The notes below the pieces were generated by a model. The model was given only the letters and a program-made list of their open reading frames with translations. It made no database searches and had not been told where the DNA came from. From the NCBI GenBank assembly GCA_017545185.1, contig JAFWQJ010000073.1, positions 1 through 64,000 on the forward strand: a stretch of 64,000 bases of DNA, written 5' to 3'. The translations under genes were made by a program, and so were the position numbers. The DNA comes from Oscillospiraceae bacterium. Its GTDB lineage: Bacteria; Bacillota; Clostridia; Oscillospirales; Ruminococcaceae. Shown here piece by piece: positions 49,661-56,639 of the stretch. Position 1 is the stretch's first letter. The number at the start of each line of letters is the position of its first letter.

Positions 49661-51679
49661 TCAGATATCCTCCGGAATCAGTCGGATGATCTCCCGGAAC
49701 GGCATACAGACCGCGTCGCACTCCTTCGCACGGTGATGCGTCAGGATCAGCTCCGCAGCATGCTGCATCGCGGGAAAGCCCGATCTTGTCAGCTGGTTGG
49801 CATAGATCACAATGTTGATGCCGCGCGCCTGAAATTCCTCCTCCGTGACCGTGTTGAACGCCGTCGGAACGACAACAAGCGGCGTCACGGGATCCTTGGC
49901 GCGGAACTGCTCCGTAAACGCAAAGATCTCGGCGGGATCCTCCCTGCGGGAGTGGATCATGACCGCATCCGCGCCCGCCTCCGTATAGGCAAAGGCACGG
50001 TTCAGCGCGTCGTCAAGGCCGCGTTCGAGGATCAGGCTCTCGATGCGCGCGCAGATCATGAAATCCGCGGTTTTCTGTGCCTTTTTGCCCGCACGGATCT
50101 TCGCGCAGAATGCAGGGATCGGTGCCTGCGTCTGCTGCACCTCCGTCCCGAACAGCGAGTTCTTTTTCAGGCCGGTCTTATCCTCGATGATTACCATGGA
50201 AACGCCCATGCGTTCCAGCGTCCGCACCGTATAGACAAAATGCTCCGTCAGGCCGCCGGTGTCGCCGTCAAAGATGACAGGCTTGGTCGTGACCTCCATG
50301 ATGTCGTCAAGCGTGCGGTAGCGCGAGGCCATATCGACCAGTTCGATATCCGGCTTGCCGCGTGCCGTCGAATCGCAGAGCGAGGAGATCCACATCGCGT
50401 CAAACTGCCGCGCACCGCCGTCCTGATACACGACGGTCTTTTCCGCGATCAGTCCGGTCAGGCCGCTGTGCGCTTCGATCGCGGAGACCGTGCCCTTCAT
50501 CGCGAGCAGCCGCTTCAGTCTGCCGCGGCGGAAATCCGGTATGGAAAGCTCCGCACGGGCACGGCGTTCCAGCTCCCGATACTTCTGATCCTCGGCATAC
50601 GGATATTCGACAAGCTGCCCGCCGTAGGACGCCAGCACCGCCGTCACCTCGTCGCGGATGACCTTCTGGAAGCCGTGCTGCCAGTCGTCGCCGTGGACGA
50701 CAAAGTCCGGGCGGTAGGCTTCCAGATTTGCGCGGTAGCTCAGTTCTTTCTGCTCCACGACCCGCCAGACGCCTGCAATATTCTCGAACATCGCCTTCCG
50801 CTCCGCAAAGGGCAGCAGCGGGAACCGCTTATAGCCCGCGACCGCTTCATCGGACAGGACGCCGATCATCAGCCGGCCGAGCCGCCGCGCCTTTTTGATA
50901 ATGGCGATGTGGCCGCTGTGGATCATGTCCGTCGAGAAGCACATATAGACCGTGCGGCGTTCGACCGCCTGCAGCTTTGCCGATACCACGGCGAGATCGG
51001 ACGGGTTGTCGATCTCCGCGCAGAGGCGGCCGCCGATATCCAGCGCAGCGATCTGCTTCTCCGGCAGCTCATTCAGCGCATTCTCCGCATAGCAGCGGCG
51101 CTTTGCCGGGTCGCCCGATTCGCAGTACGCGATGATCGCGTCGAGCCAGCGGTCCCAGTCATCCTTCCGCAGCTTGTAGAGCGGCTGCGCGGCAACGGCA
51201 TCGGTGAAGAACTCGATACCGACCTTCTGCACCATGCCGCCGGCCGTCACCGCCTTGAAATCCTTTTCCGGCAGCGGCACCGCCGAGCTGACCGCCATGC
51301 AGCTTGTCTCACAGGCAAGCAGGTCGTCCAGCACGGTATTCTCGAACACGAGATCGCCGTGCATCAGAAGGATATCCTGCCCGCGGAGCGCCTCCCGCGC
51401 ACAGTAGATCGAATAGATATAGTTGGTCTGCGCGTAATCCGGATTTTTGACGAAAATGATCCGGAGCGGCAGATCAAGGCGGCTGCATTCGCTGACCAGT
51501 ACGCTGTCAAACGCGCCGGTCGTCATGACCGCCTCCGTGATGCCCGCCTCGTAGAGCATCCGGAGCTGGCGGCTCAGGATCGTTTCGTTCGGTGAGACCG
51601 GTGTCATGCACTTGGGATGCTCCTTTGTCAGATCGCCCATTCTGCTGCCGAGCCCGGAGTTCAAGATCAATGCCCGCAT
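49661..51679 (-). CDS. Phosphoenolpyruvate mutase fused to two nucleotidyltransferase domains
   Basis: The 672-residue protein has three parts. Residues 1-235 are a LicC/PntC-like NTP transferase (MRALILNSGLGSRMGDLTKE, HPK, metal Asp in LLMHGDLVF). Residues about 240-375 are a HxGH-type cytidylyltransferase (HSGH at 254-257; VVHGDDW), but the second catalytic motif (usually G-I-S-S-T-x-L) is replaced by YAEDQKYRELERRA. Residues about 385-672 are PEP mutase, with EDKTGLKKNS at 499-508, DAMWISSLCDSTARGKPD and FDGDTGG. PEP mutase makes the C-P bond of phosphonopyruvate. GGGAGG precedes the chosen ATG; 113 upstream codons are open without support. Confidence 0.92.
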   Translation of the reverse strand: MRALILNSGLGSRMGDLTKEHPKCMTPVSPNETILSRQLRMLYEAGITEAVMTTGAFDSVLVSECSRLDLPLRIIFVKNPDYAQTNYIYSIYCAREALRGQDILLMHGDLVFENTVLDDLLACETSCMAVSSAVPLPEKDFKAVTAGGMVQKVGIEFFTDAVAAQPLYKLRKDDWDRWLDAIIAYCESGDPAKRRCYAENALNELPEKQIAALDIGGRLCAEIDNPSDLAVVSAKLQAVERRTVYMCFSTDMIHSGHIAIIKKARRLGRLMIGVLSDEAVAGYKRFPLLPFAERKAMFENIAGVWRVVEQKELSYRANLEAYRPDFVVHGDDWQHGFQKVIRDEVTAVLASYGGQLVEYPYAEDQKYRELERRARAELSIPDFRRGRLKRLLAMKGTVSAIEAHSGLTGLIAEKTVVYQDGGARQFDAMWISSLCDSTARGKPDIELVDMASRYRTLDDIMEVTTKPVIFDGDTGGLTEHFVYTVRTLERMGVSMVIIEDKTGLKKNSLFGTEVQQTQAPIPAFCAKIRAGKKAQKTADFMICARIESLILERGLDDALNRAFAYTEAGADAVMIHSRREDPAEIFAFTEQFRAKDPVTPLVVVPTAFNTVTEEEFQARGINIVIYANQLTRSGFPAMQHAAELILTHHRAKECDAVCMPFREIIRLIPEDI

Positions 51680-51790
51680 GATGTCCTCCCTGCCGGGATC
51701 ATATGAATGCGCACGATCTGTTTCCGTGCGCGTTCTCCCGATCATGTTTGCAGTCCCTTGCCGTTCCCGGCAGACAACTGCTTTCCTCTT

Positions 51791-51819
51791 ATTATAATGG
51801 TTTCCGTTTTGTTTGTCAA
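51791..51819 (-). promoter_or_regulatory. Consensus promoter of the phosphonate operon
   Basis: Minus strand TTGACA (51814-51819), 17 bases, TATAAT (51791-51796), about 110 bases before the PEP mutase start. Confidence 0.9.
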
Positions 51820-52229
51820 GCCGCAGCGGGACTGCTGCCGCGGGGCTGTTACGGTATCTGAATTCCGTCTTAAAAGTATTACAGATTGTAATTGATAGTT
51901 GATCTATTATTGTCGGTATTATTTTGTTGCTCGCTGAAGCCCTTTCCCGCCCGTTCCGGATGCCCTTCGAGAAAAATTTATTTTTTAAGGATTTGGCAAA
52001 CAAGCCGGATTTCGGCAAACAAAAAAATAATGCCGTTTTTGCATATTGTTATGAAAAGCGTTCCCGGCTTATTCTTCATTTTTATCGTATATACGTGTAT
52101 TTCGTCAGCCGTAATGTCCGATTTTTTTGACGCTTTTTGCGTGACCTATCTTGCGTTTAATTATCATCATTAACTTTAGCTTTGTGCAATGTGCAGCAAA
52201 ATTATGCAAAAAATAGGGCATAAAATGAC
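51820..52229. other. AT-rich divergent intergenic region, no gene seen
   Basis: About 400 bases lie between two divergent promoters, with runs of A and T and several short open frames without ribosome binding sites. A small hairpin GCCG-GATTT-CGGC occurs near 52001. I see no protein or RNA gene that I can support. Confidence 0.5.
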
Positions 52230-52258
52230 TTGACAATTTTGTCAAAGTGTGGTATAAA
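52230..52258 (+). promoter_or_regulatory. Promoter with a 16-bp palindrome over the -35 box
   Basis: TTGACA (52230-52235), 17 bases, TATAAA (52253-52258). The -35 box is the left half of a perfect palindrome TTGACAATTTTGTCAA (52230-52245), a likely operator. The leader to the next GTG start is about 180 bases and contains CTTGTA...TACAAG around a 12-base loop. Confidence 0.7.
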
Positions 52259-52443
52259 AATAGTGTAAGATATTGCATTGCAGACCGCCGAGCGTGCCCG
52301 CGGAACGCGATGCATCCGCCGATCGGCCGGACATAAGCCCCCGTTGAGAAATACAACTTTTATACACATTGTAAACGCAGCGGAGACTTGTACGGCAAAC
52401 GGCATACAAGCCTGATTTACATAACTGAAAGGAGGAATGCTTC

Positions 52444-53094
52444 GTGATAGATTTCAACCAGATCTACAAAATGGCGACCGATCTCATCAGCTACCTCGCA
52501 TCATCCCGCGGCTATATCGAGCCGAACACGACGGTCTGCGTCATTCTTGCAAAATCCGGCAGAGTCTTCAACGGTGTGAGCCACAATGAGGTGCACGCCG
52601 AGGTCGAGGCAGTTCGCAACATGCAGAGCTTCAACGAAAGTGCCGTTGAATCGCTCATTCTGGTGGATGCAGGCAGCCGTCTTGCGATGCTGCCATGTCC
52701 GAACTGCATCCGGTTCATCACCTCGCTGAACCCGGCAAATGCCGCGGCAATGGTGAATATGCCGGACCGTCCGGTCCCGTTCCGGGAGATCCTCCCGCCC
52801 AGCCAGCCGATCGCGGCGAACCAGCCGCTCCCGCAGGGAATGCCTGTTTCGGTCAGTCCGGTCAGCGGCTATATGCCAGTGCAGCAGCAGGTCGCCGTTT
52901 CCGCGACAAGATCGTCCATGGTCATGACCGGACGCTCCAAGGCTGCGCTCCTGAGCGGCAAGGTCAACGGACTGCTCGCAGCGGCGCAGAACGAAGAGCA
53001 GTCGGATGAGGATCTCGAGCTGCTGGATGAGCTCAAAGAAAACGCACAGAAGAAAAAAGGTCTGCTCGGCGGACTTTTCGGCAAAAAGAAGTAA
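52444..53094 (+). CDS. Cytidine-deaminase-fold protein with a disordered tail
   Basis: The 216-residue protein begins at GTG after AAAGGAGG. Residues about 1-115 look like the cytidine deaminase fold: a GRVFNGVSHN strand, the zinc/proton-shuttle motif VHAEVEAVRNM (H-A-E) and the zinc cysteines LPCPNCIRFI (P-C-x-x-C). Residues about 116-165 are Pro/Gln/Val-rich and disordered. The C-terminus is a charged helix followed by KKKGLLGGLFGKKK, which could bind membrane. The deaminase substrate, if any, is unknown. It is 33 bases before a Cache/GGDEF-like membrane protein. Confidence 0.7.
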   Translation: MIDFNQIYKMATDLISYLASSRGYIEPNTTVCVILAKSGRVFNGVSHNEVHAEVEAVRNMQSFNESAVESLILVDAGSRLAMLPCPNCIRFITSLNPANAAAMVNMPDRPVPFREILPPSQPIAANQPLPQGMPVSVSPVSGYMPVQQQVAVSATRSSMVMTGRSKAALLSGKVNGLLAAAQNEEQSDEDLELLDELKENAQKKKGLLGGLFGKKK

Positions 53095-53127
53095 GGCAAT
53101 AGATTGTTAGGAAAGGATGGATGAACA

Positions 53128-54702
53128 GTGGCACAGTTACCGAAGAAAAAAAAGGGTCTTTCGTTCAATTTCTTAAACCGATTCATGGTGATCCAGTTTA
53201 TACTGATGCTGATTCTCTCCCTGTTTATTACGTACAAGGTCAATACCCACACGAAGGAGAACGCAACCGCACAGCTCAGCGCGATCGCAAATGAGCGCGC
53301 GCTCATCGTTGACGAATTCGTTGACAACGCTGAAAGCAAGCTGCGGATATTCTCGACGGAACCGGAAATCATCAATATGATGCAGAATATGTCCGACAAA
53401 AATATCCAGATCGCGGCTCAGAAATGTACAGAGCGTCTCGCGCCGGAGATCACCGGTCTTGAAGGCCTGTACACGATGAACTGGAATTCCAAGGTCCTGA
53501 CACACAGCCTGATCAGCGGCGTCGACGATGTGACGCATGAGCAGGATGCGCTCGCGGAGCTTCAGGCAGGCGTCATGGAGCAGCACAATAAGGAACTCAA
53601 CAAAGAGGGCAGCGGCGTCTACAACGAAGGCATCAGCGTATCGCCGGTCACCGGCCATAAGGTCATGTACCTGTACCGCGGCATGTTCAGCGACAACGGC
53701 AAGCCGCTCGGCATCGTCGGTCTGGCGCTGAATGCGGACGTCATCATGAACAAGCTGTCCGCGATCAAGGCACCGGGTCTTGAAAACTCCACCTACACCA
53801 TGATGGATATCGTCAGGGCGGCTTACATCTTCGACCAGGATGACCCGAACAACGCCGGCAAGCCGGTCGTGCTGCCGGACCTCGTCAGAACCTGTGAAGA
53901 ATACCGCAACGGCATCAACACCGATATCTCCACCACCTACGAATATGCACTCCCGCACATGGGCTCCTTCGTCGGCGCATCCGTCTGGCTGCCCGACCGC
54001 AACTGGATCCTCATGATGAATGACCGCAGCTCCGAGGTTTACAAGCTCGTGTACGCGATGAGATGGTTCCTCGGTATCTTCTCCGCACTGATCCTCGCGC
54101 TCATGATCGTGTTCACCTTCCTCAACAAGAAGCAGGAGCAGGTCAACATGAAGCTCGTCCAGTCTGTTGAGAGAATGAATCAGGCAAAGCACTCGCTGAA
54201 CGCGGCAATGTTCAACGACGTTCTGACCGAAGTCGGCAACCGCGTCAAGCTGACGATCTCGCTCTCCGACGTCACCGACGGACAAACCAATCCGTACTAC
54301 TTCGCAATGTTCAATATCATGGACTTCAGCAGCATCAACACCGCATTCGGAAGCGATACCGGTGACGAAGTGCTCGTCCGCACTGCAAAGGCGATCCAGG
54401 ACGCATTCCCGAACGGCAGCGTCTACCGCACCGGTTCCGATGAGTTTGTCGTCATGATCCGCTCCGAGAACGGCAGCCCGCGCAGCGATACCATGGTATC
54501 CGATGTCGATAACGTACTGCGGACACTCACCGCACCGCAGAACATCGAGGGCGTCGGCACGCTGTATCCGAAGTACAAGGTCTCCGTCATCAAGAAGAAC
54601 ACCGGCATTGATCCTTCCGTCATCACGATCCTGAAGGAAATGACCAATGCAAGAGGCGAGGCTATGGTCGGCATGATCGACTTCTCCGACCTCACCGAGT
54701 AA
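53128..54702 (+). CDS. Membrane sensor with Cache domain and degenerate GGDEF domain
   Basis: The 524-residue protein has a short basic N-terminus, a first membrane helix (about 17-37), an extracytoplasmic dCache-like domain (about 40-300; NERALIVDEFVDNAESKLRI, GVYNEGISVSPVTGHKVMYL), a second helix (about 310-332), a coiled linker and a GGDEF fold (about 370-520). The signature reads RTGSDEFVVMI (GSDEF for GGDEF). The usual metal-binding L-D-I-D-x-F-K region is FNIMDFSS, so the metal Asp is Asn. Diguanylate cyclase activity is doubtful; a binding or dimerising role is inferred. GTG start after GAAAGGAT. Confidence 0.8.
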   Translation: MAQLPKKKKGLSFNFLNRFMVIQFILMLILSLFITYKVNTHTKENATAQLSAIANERALIVDEFVDNAESKLRIFSTEPEIINMMQNMSDKNIQIAAQKCTERLAPEITGLEGLYTMNWNSKVLTHSLISGVDDVTHEQDALAELQAGVMEQHNKELNKEGSGVYNEGISVSPVTGHKVMYLYRGMFSDNGKPLGIVGLALNADVIMNKLSAIKAPGLENSTYTMMDIVRAAYIFDQDDPNNAGKPVVLPDLVRTCEEYRNGINTDISTTYEYALPHMGSFVGASVWLPDRNWILMMNDRSSEVYKLVYAMRWFLGIFSALILALMIVFTFLNKKQEQVNMKLVQSVERMNQAKHSLNAAMFNDVLTEVGNRVKLTISLSDVTDGQTNPYYFAMFNIMDFSSINTAFGSDTGDEVLVRTAKAIQDAFPNGSVYRTGSDEFVVMIRSENGSPRSDTMVSDVDNVLRTLTAPQNIEGVGTLYPKYKVSVIKKNTGIDPSVITILKEMTNARGEAMVGMIDFSDLTE

Positions 54703-54740
54703 TTCCCTTCAATCAATTCACAACCTCTGAAAAATATCCC

Positions 54741-54786
54741 ACTGCAAAACGCGCGGCGTATGAAAGTACGCTGCGCGTTTTGCAGT
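54741..54786. terminator. Long stem-loop after the GGDEF-like gene
   Basis: ACTGCAAAACGCGC...GCGCGTTTTGCAGT with inner GCGTA/TACGC pairs forms a stem of about 20 bp around a 6-base loop. There is no separate T-run; the TTTT is inside the stem. It probably acts as a terminator or RNA stabiliser. Confidence 0.5.
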
Positions 54787-54806
54787 CCGGCGTGCCGATG
54801 CATCCC

Positions 54807-54835
54807 TTGCAAAATTTTCCGCATTATGGTATACT
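54807..54835 (+). promoter_or_regulatory. Promoter of thpR and following genes
   Basis: TTGCAA (54807-54812), 17 bases, TATACT (54830-54835), about 45 bases before the thpR start. Confidence 0.75.
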
Positions 54836-54885
54836 GGGATCATCCGGACGACAGTGCCGGACTGCATGATGCGGAAAGGAGAATT

Positions 54886-55410
54886 ATGCGGTTATTTATC
54901 GCGGTCATATTGGAACCGGCTCTGAAGCAGGCACTGCTTGATTCGCAGGCAGCACTGAAAAAGCGCGGCTTCAGCGGGTACTATACCAGAGAGCAGAACC
55001 TGCACCTGACAATAGGCTTCATCGGCGAGTATCCCGATCCGGACGCCGTTCTGGAAGCCATGGAAACGATCCCGTTCCAGCCGTTCCCGCTGACGCTCAG
55101 CGGCGGCATCGGCAGTTTCGGGAATCTGCTCTGGGCGGGAACGGAGCCCTGCCCGGAAGCGGAGCAATACGTGAAGCGGCTCCGTCATGCACTCGCGGCG
55201 CGCGGCATCCCCTTTGACAAAAAGAAGTTTCATCCGCATATCACGCTGCTGCGGAACGCCGAAAGCCGGCAGCCGTTCGCGGATATCGCAATCGCCAAGG
55301 AGGCCATGACCGTCCGGCGCATTTCGCTGATGCGCTCGGATATCGGCAGGCACGGCGCACAGTATACGGAGCTGGATGCCGTCGGATATGAAGAAGGGAG
55401 ATCATCATGA
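54886..55410 (+). CDS. thpR: RNA 2',3'-cyclic phosphodiesterase (2H family)
   Basis: The 174-residue protein opens 2',3'-cyclic phosphate ends of RNA. It has the two H-x-T/S-x motifs of the 2H superfamily, HLTIGFIGE near residue 44 and HPHITLLRN near residue 117. The opening is MRLFIAVIL. AAAGGAG marks this ATG; 42 upstream codons are open but contain the promoter. It overlaps the next gene by 4 bases. Confidence 0.9.
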   Translation: MRLFIAVILEPALKQALLDSQAALKKRGFSGYYTREQNLHLTIGFIGEYPDPDAVLEAMETIPFQPFPLTLSGGIGSFGNLLWAGTEPCPEAEQYVKRLRHALAARGIPFDKKKFHPHITLLRNAESRQPFADIAIAKEAMTVRRISLMRSDIGRHGAQYTELDAVGYEEGRSS

Positions 55411-55799
55411 AACGGGAATACGGAATCGCACGCTGCGGACTGGCCTGCAGCCTCTGCAGCGGGAATACGCACTGCACCGGCTGCAATTCCGGCGACTGCC
55501 CGGATAAGGACTGGTGCGAAAACAGACGATGTTCCGCCGAAAAAGGCTTCTCGCACTGCTATGAATGCGAGGCGGACTGTCAGAAGGGAATGCTCTCGAA
55601 GATCAAGCCGCTCGGCTTTACGCTGTTCGCAAAGCGGTACGGTGCGGAAGCATTGCTGGACTGCCTCGAACGGAATGAGAAAGCGGGAGTCGTCTATCAC
55701 CGCACGAGCATCACGGGTGACTACGACGATTTCGATGATGCTGAGGCACTGATTGGCTTTATCCGGACGGGAAAGCGGGAAGGCGGCGGAGCGGAATGA
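55407..55799 (+). CDS. DUF3795 cysteine-rich protein
   Basis: The 130-residue protein begins with the DUF3795 pattern (YGIARCGLACSLCSGNTHC, TGCNSGDCPDKDWCENRRC) and has more cysteines in HCYECEADC, about twelve in the first 70 residues. This suggests one or more zinc or Fe-S sites. The C-terminal part resembles the usual helical tail (FAKRYGAEALLDCLERNEKA). The function is unknown. It overlaps the genes on both sides by 4 bases. Confidence 0.88.
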   Translation: MKREYGIARCGLACSLCSGNTHCTGCNSGDCPDKDWCENRRCSAEKGFSHCYECEADCQKGMLSKIKPLGFTLFAKRYGAEALLDCLERNEKAGVVYHRTSITGDYDDFDDAEALIGFIRTGKREGGGAE

Positions 55800-56023
55800 A
55801 GCTGTTTCATAAGAAAAAGGAGCCTCTGCCGATCCCGGAGCCGTTCACGGCGGCGGATATCAAAGTCGAGGCGAGCATCTGCACCGGCGAGCGCATAATC
55901 GGATTCTACGACCGGAAAACACACCGTCTGCGGTATGCGGAGCCGGTGCATTCAGAGCAGGATATCCGGGATTTTTACGCACAGTACGGTGCCGGACCGG
56001 ATGAAGCGGAACAAAAGGCGTAA
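55796..56023 (+). CDS. Hypothetical 75-residue protein
   Basis: This small charged protein starts inside the stop of the DUF3795 gene (ATGA), so it is translationally coupled. A compact beta-rich core is suggested by VEASICTGERIIGFYDRKTH followed by RLRYAEPV. The family is not recognised. Confidence 0.6.
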   Translation: MKLFHKKKEPLPIPEPFTAADIKVEASICTGERIIGFYDRKTHRLRYAEPVHSEQDIRDFYAQYGAGPDEAEQKA

Positions 56024-56139
56024 CCTGCGGCGCGGACAGACCGCAGGGCGATCTGCCTGATTATAAGTTGTAATTTAGCCAACTGCGGGCAGTTATTGCC
56101 GTTTTTTTTGCTTCAAATCTGAAAAAATGCGATACCCCC

Positions 56140-56168
56140 TTGACAAATCGGCTGTAATGTTATATAAT
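56140..56168 (+). promoter_or_regulatory. Consensus promoter of the HU gene
   Basis: TTGACA (56140-56145), exactly 17 bases, TATAAT (56163-56168). This fits an abundant nucleoid protein. Confidence 0.92.
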
Positions 56169-56222
56169 AAGTTCAATGCAAACCCTTAACCCACGCAATA
56201 AAATGAAAACGGAGGAATCACA

Positions 56223-56534
56223 ATGAACAAGACTGAACTGATCGAAGCGATCGCAAACGAGACCGGCATTGCCAAGAAGGACATTGACGCAACGCTCAAG
56301 TCCTTTATCAATGTCGTTTCCGACACGCTCCAGAAGAAGGACAAGGTGCAGCTGATCGGCTTCGGCACCTTTGAGACCACTGAGAGAGCTGCCAGAACCG
56401 GCCGCAACCCGGCAAGCGGCGAACCGCTCAAGATCGCGGCTTCCACGCTGGTCAAATTCAAGGCCGGTGCTGCTCTGAAGGAGAAGGTCAACACCAAGCC
56501 CGCAAAGGCAGCAAAGAAAGCAAAGAAAAAGTAA
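56223..56534 (+). CDS. hup: DNA-binding protein HU
   Basis: The 103-residue nucleoid protein bends and compacts DNA as a dimer. It starts MNKTELIEAIANETGIAKKD and carries VQLIGFGTFETTERAARTGR then NPASGEPLKI, the beta arm with the intercalating Pro. The core is the usual 90 residues; the extra Lys/Ala tail (KPAKAAKKAKKK) resembles the histone-like tails of some Firmicute and actinobacterial HU proteins. GGAGGAATC precedes the ATG. Confidence 0.96.
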   Translation: MNKTELIEAIANETGIAKKDIDATLKSFINVVSDTLQKKDKVQLIGFGTFETTERAARTGRNPASGEPLKIAASTLVKFKAGAALKEKVNTKPAKAAKKAKKK

Positions 56535-56548
56535 TCACACAACCCGAA

Positions 56549-56583
56549 ACCGGCCGGCCGTCTGAAAACGACCGGTCGGTTTT
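56549..56583 (+). terminator. Terminator of the HU gene
   Basis: A 13-bp stem with one mismatch (56549-56561 with 56568-56580), ending in TTTT. Confidence 0.85.
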
Positions 56584-56593
56584 CATAATGCCG

Positions 56594-56636
56594 AAAAAAA
56601 GCCTGCTGCACTGCCGATCTCAGCGCAGCAGGCTTT
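56594..56636 (-). terminator. Terminator of the dockerin esterase gene
   Basis: AAAGCCTGCTGC (56598-56609) pairs with GCAGCAGGCTTT (56625-56636). On the minus strand it is followed by a run of seven T. It lies 3 bases beyond the stop codon. Confidence 0.88.
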
Positions 56637-56639
56637 GCT

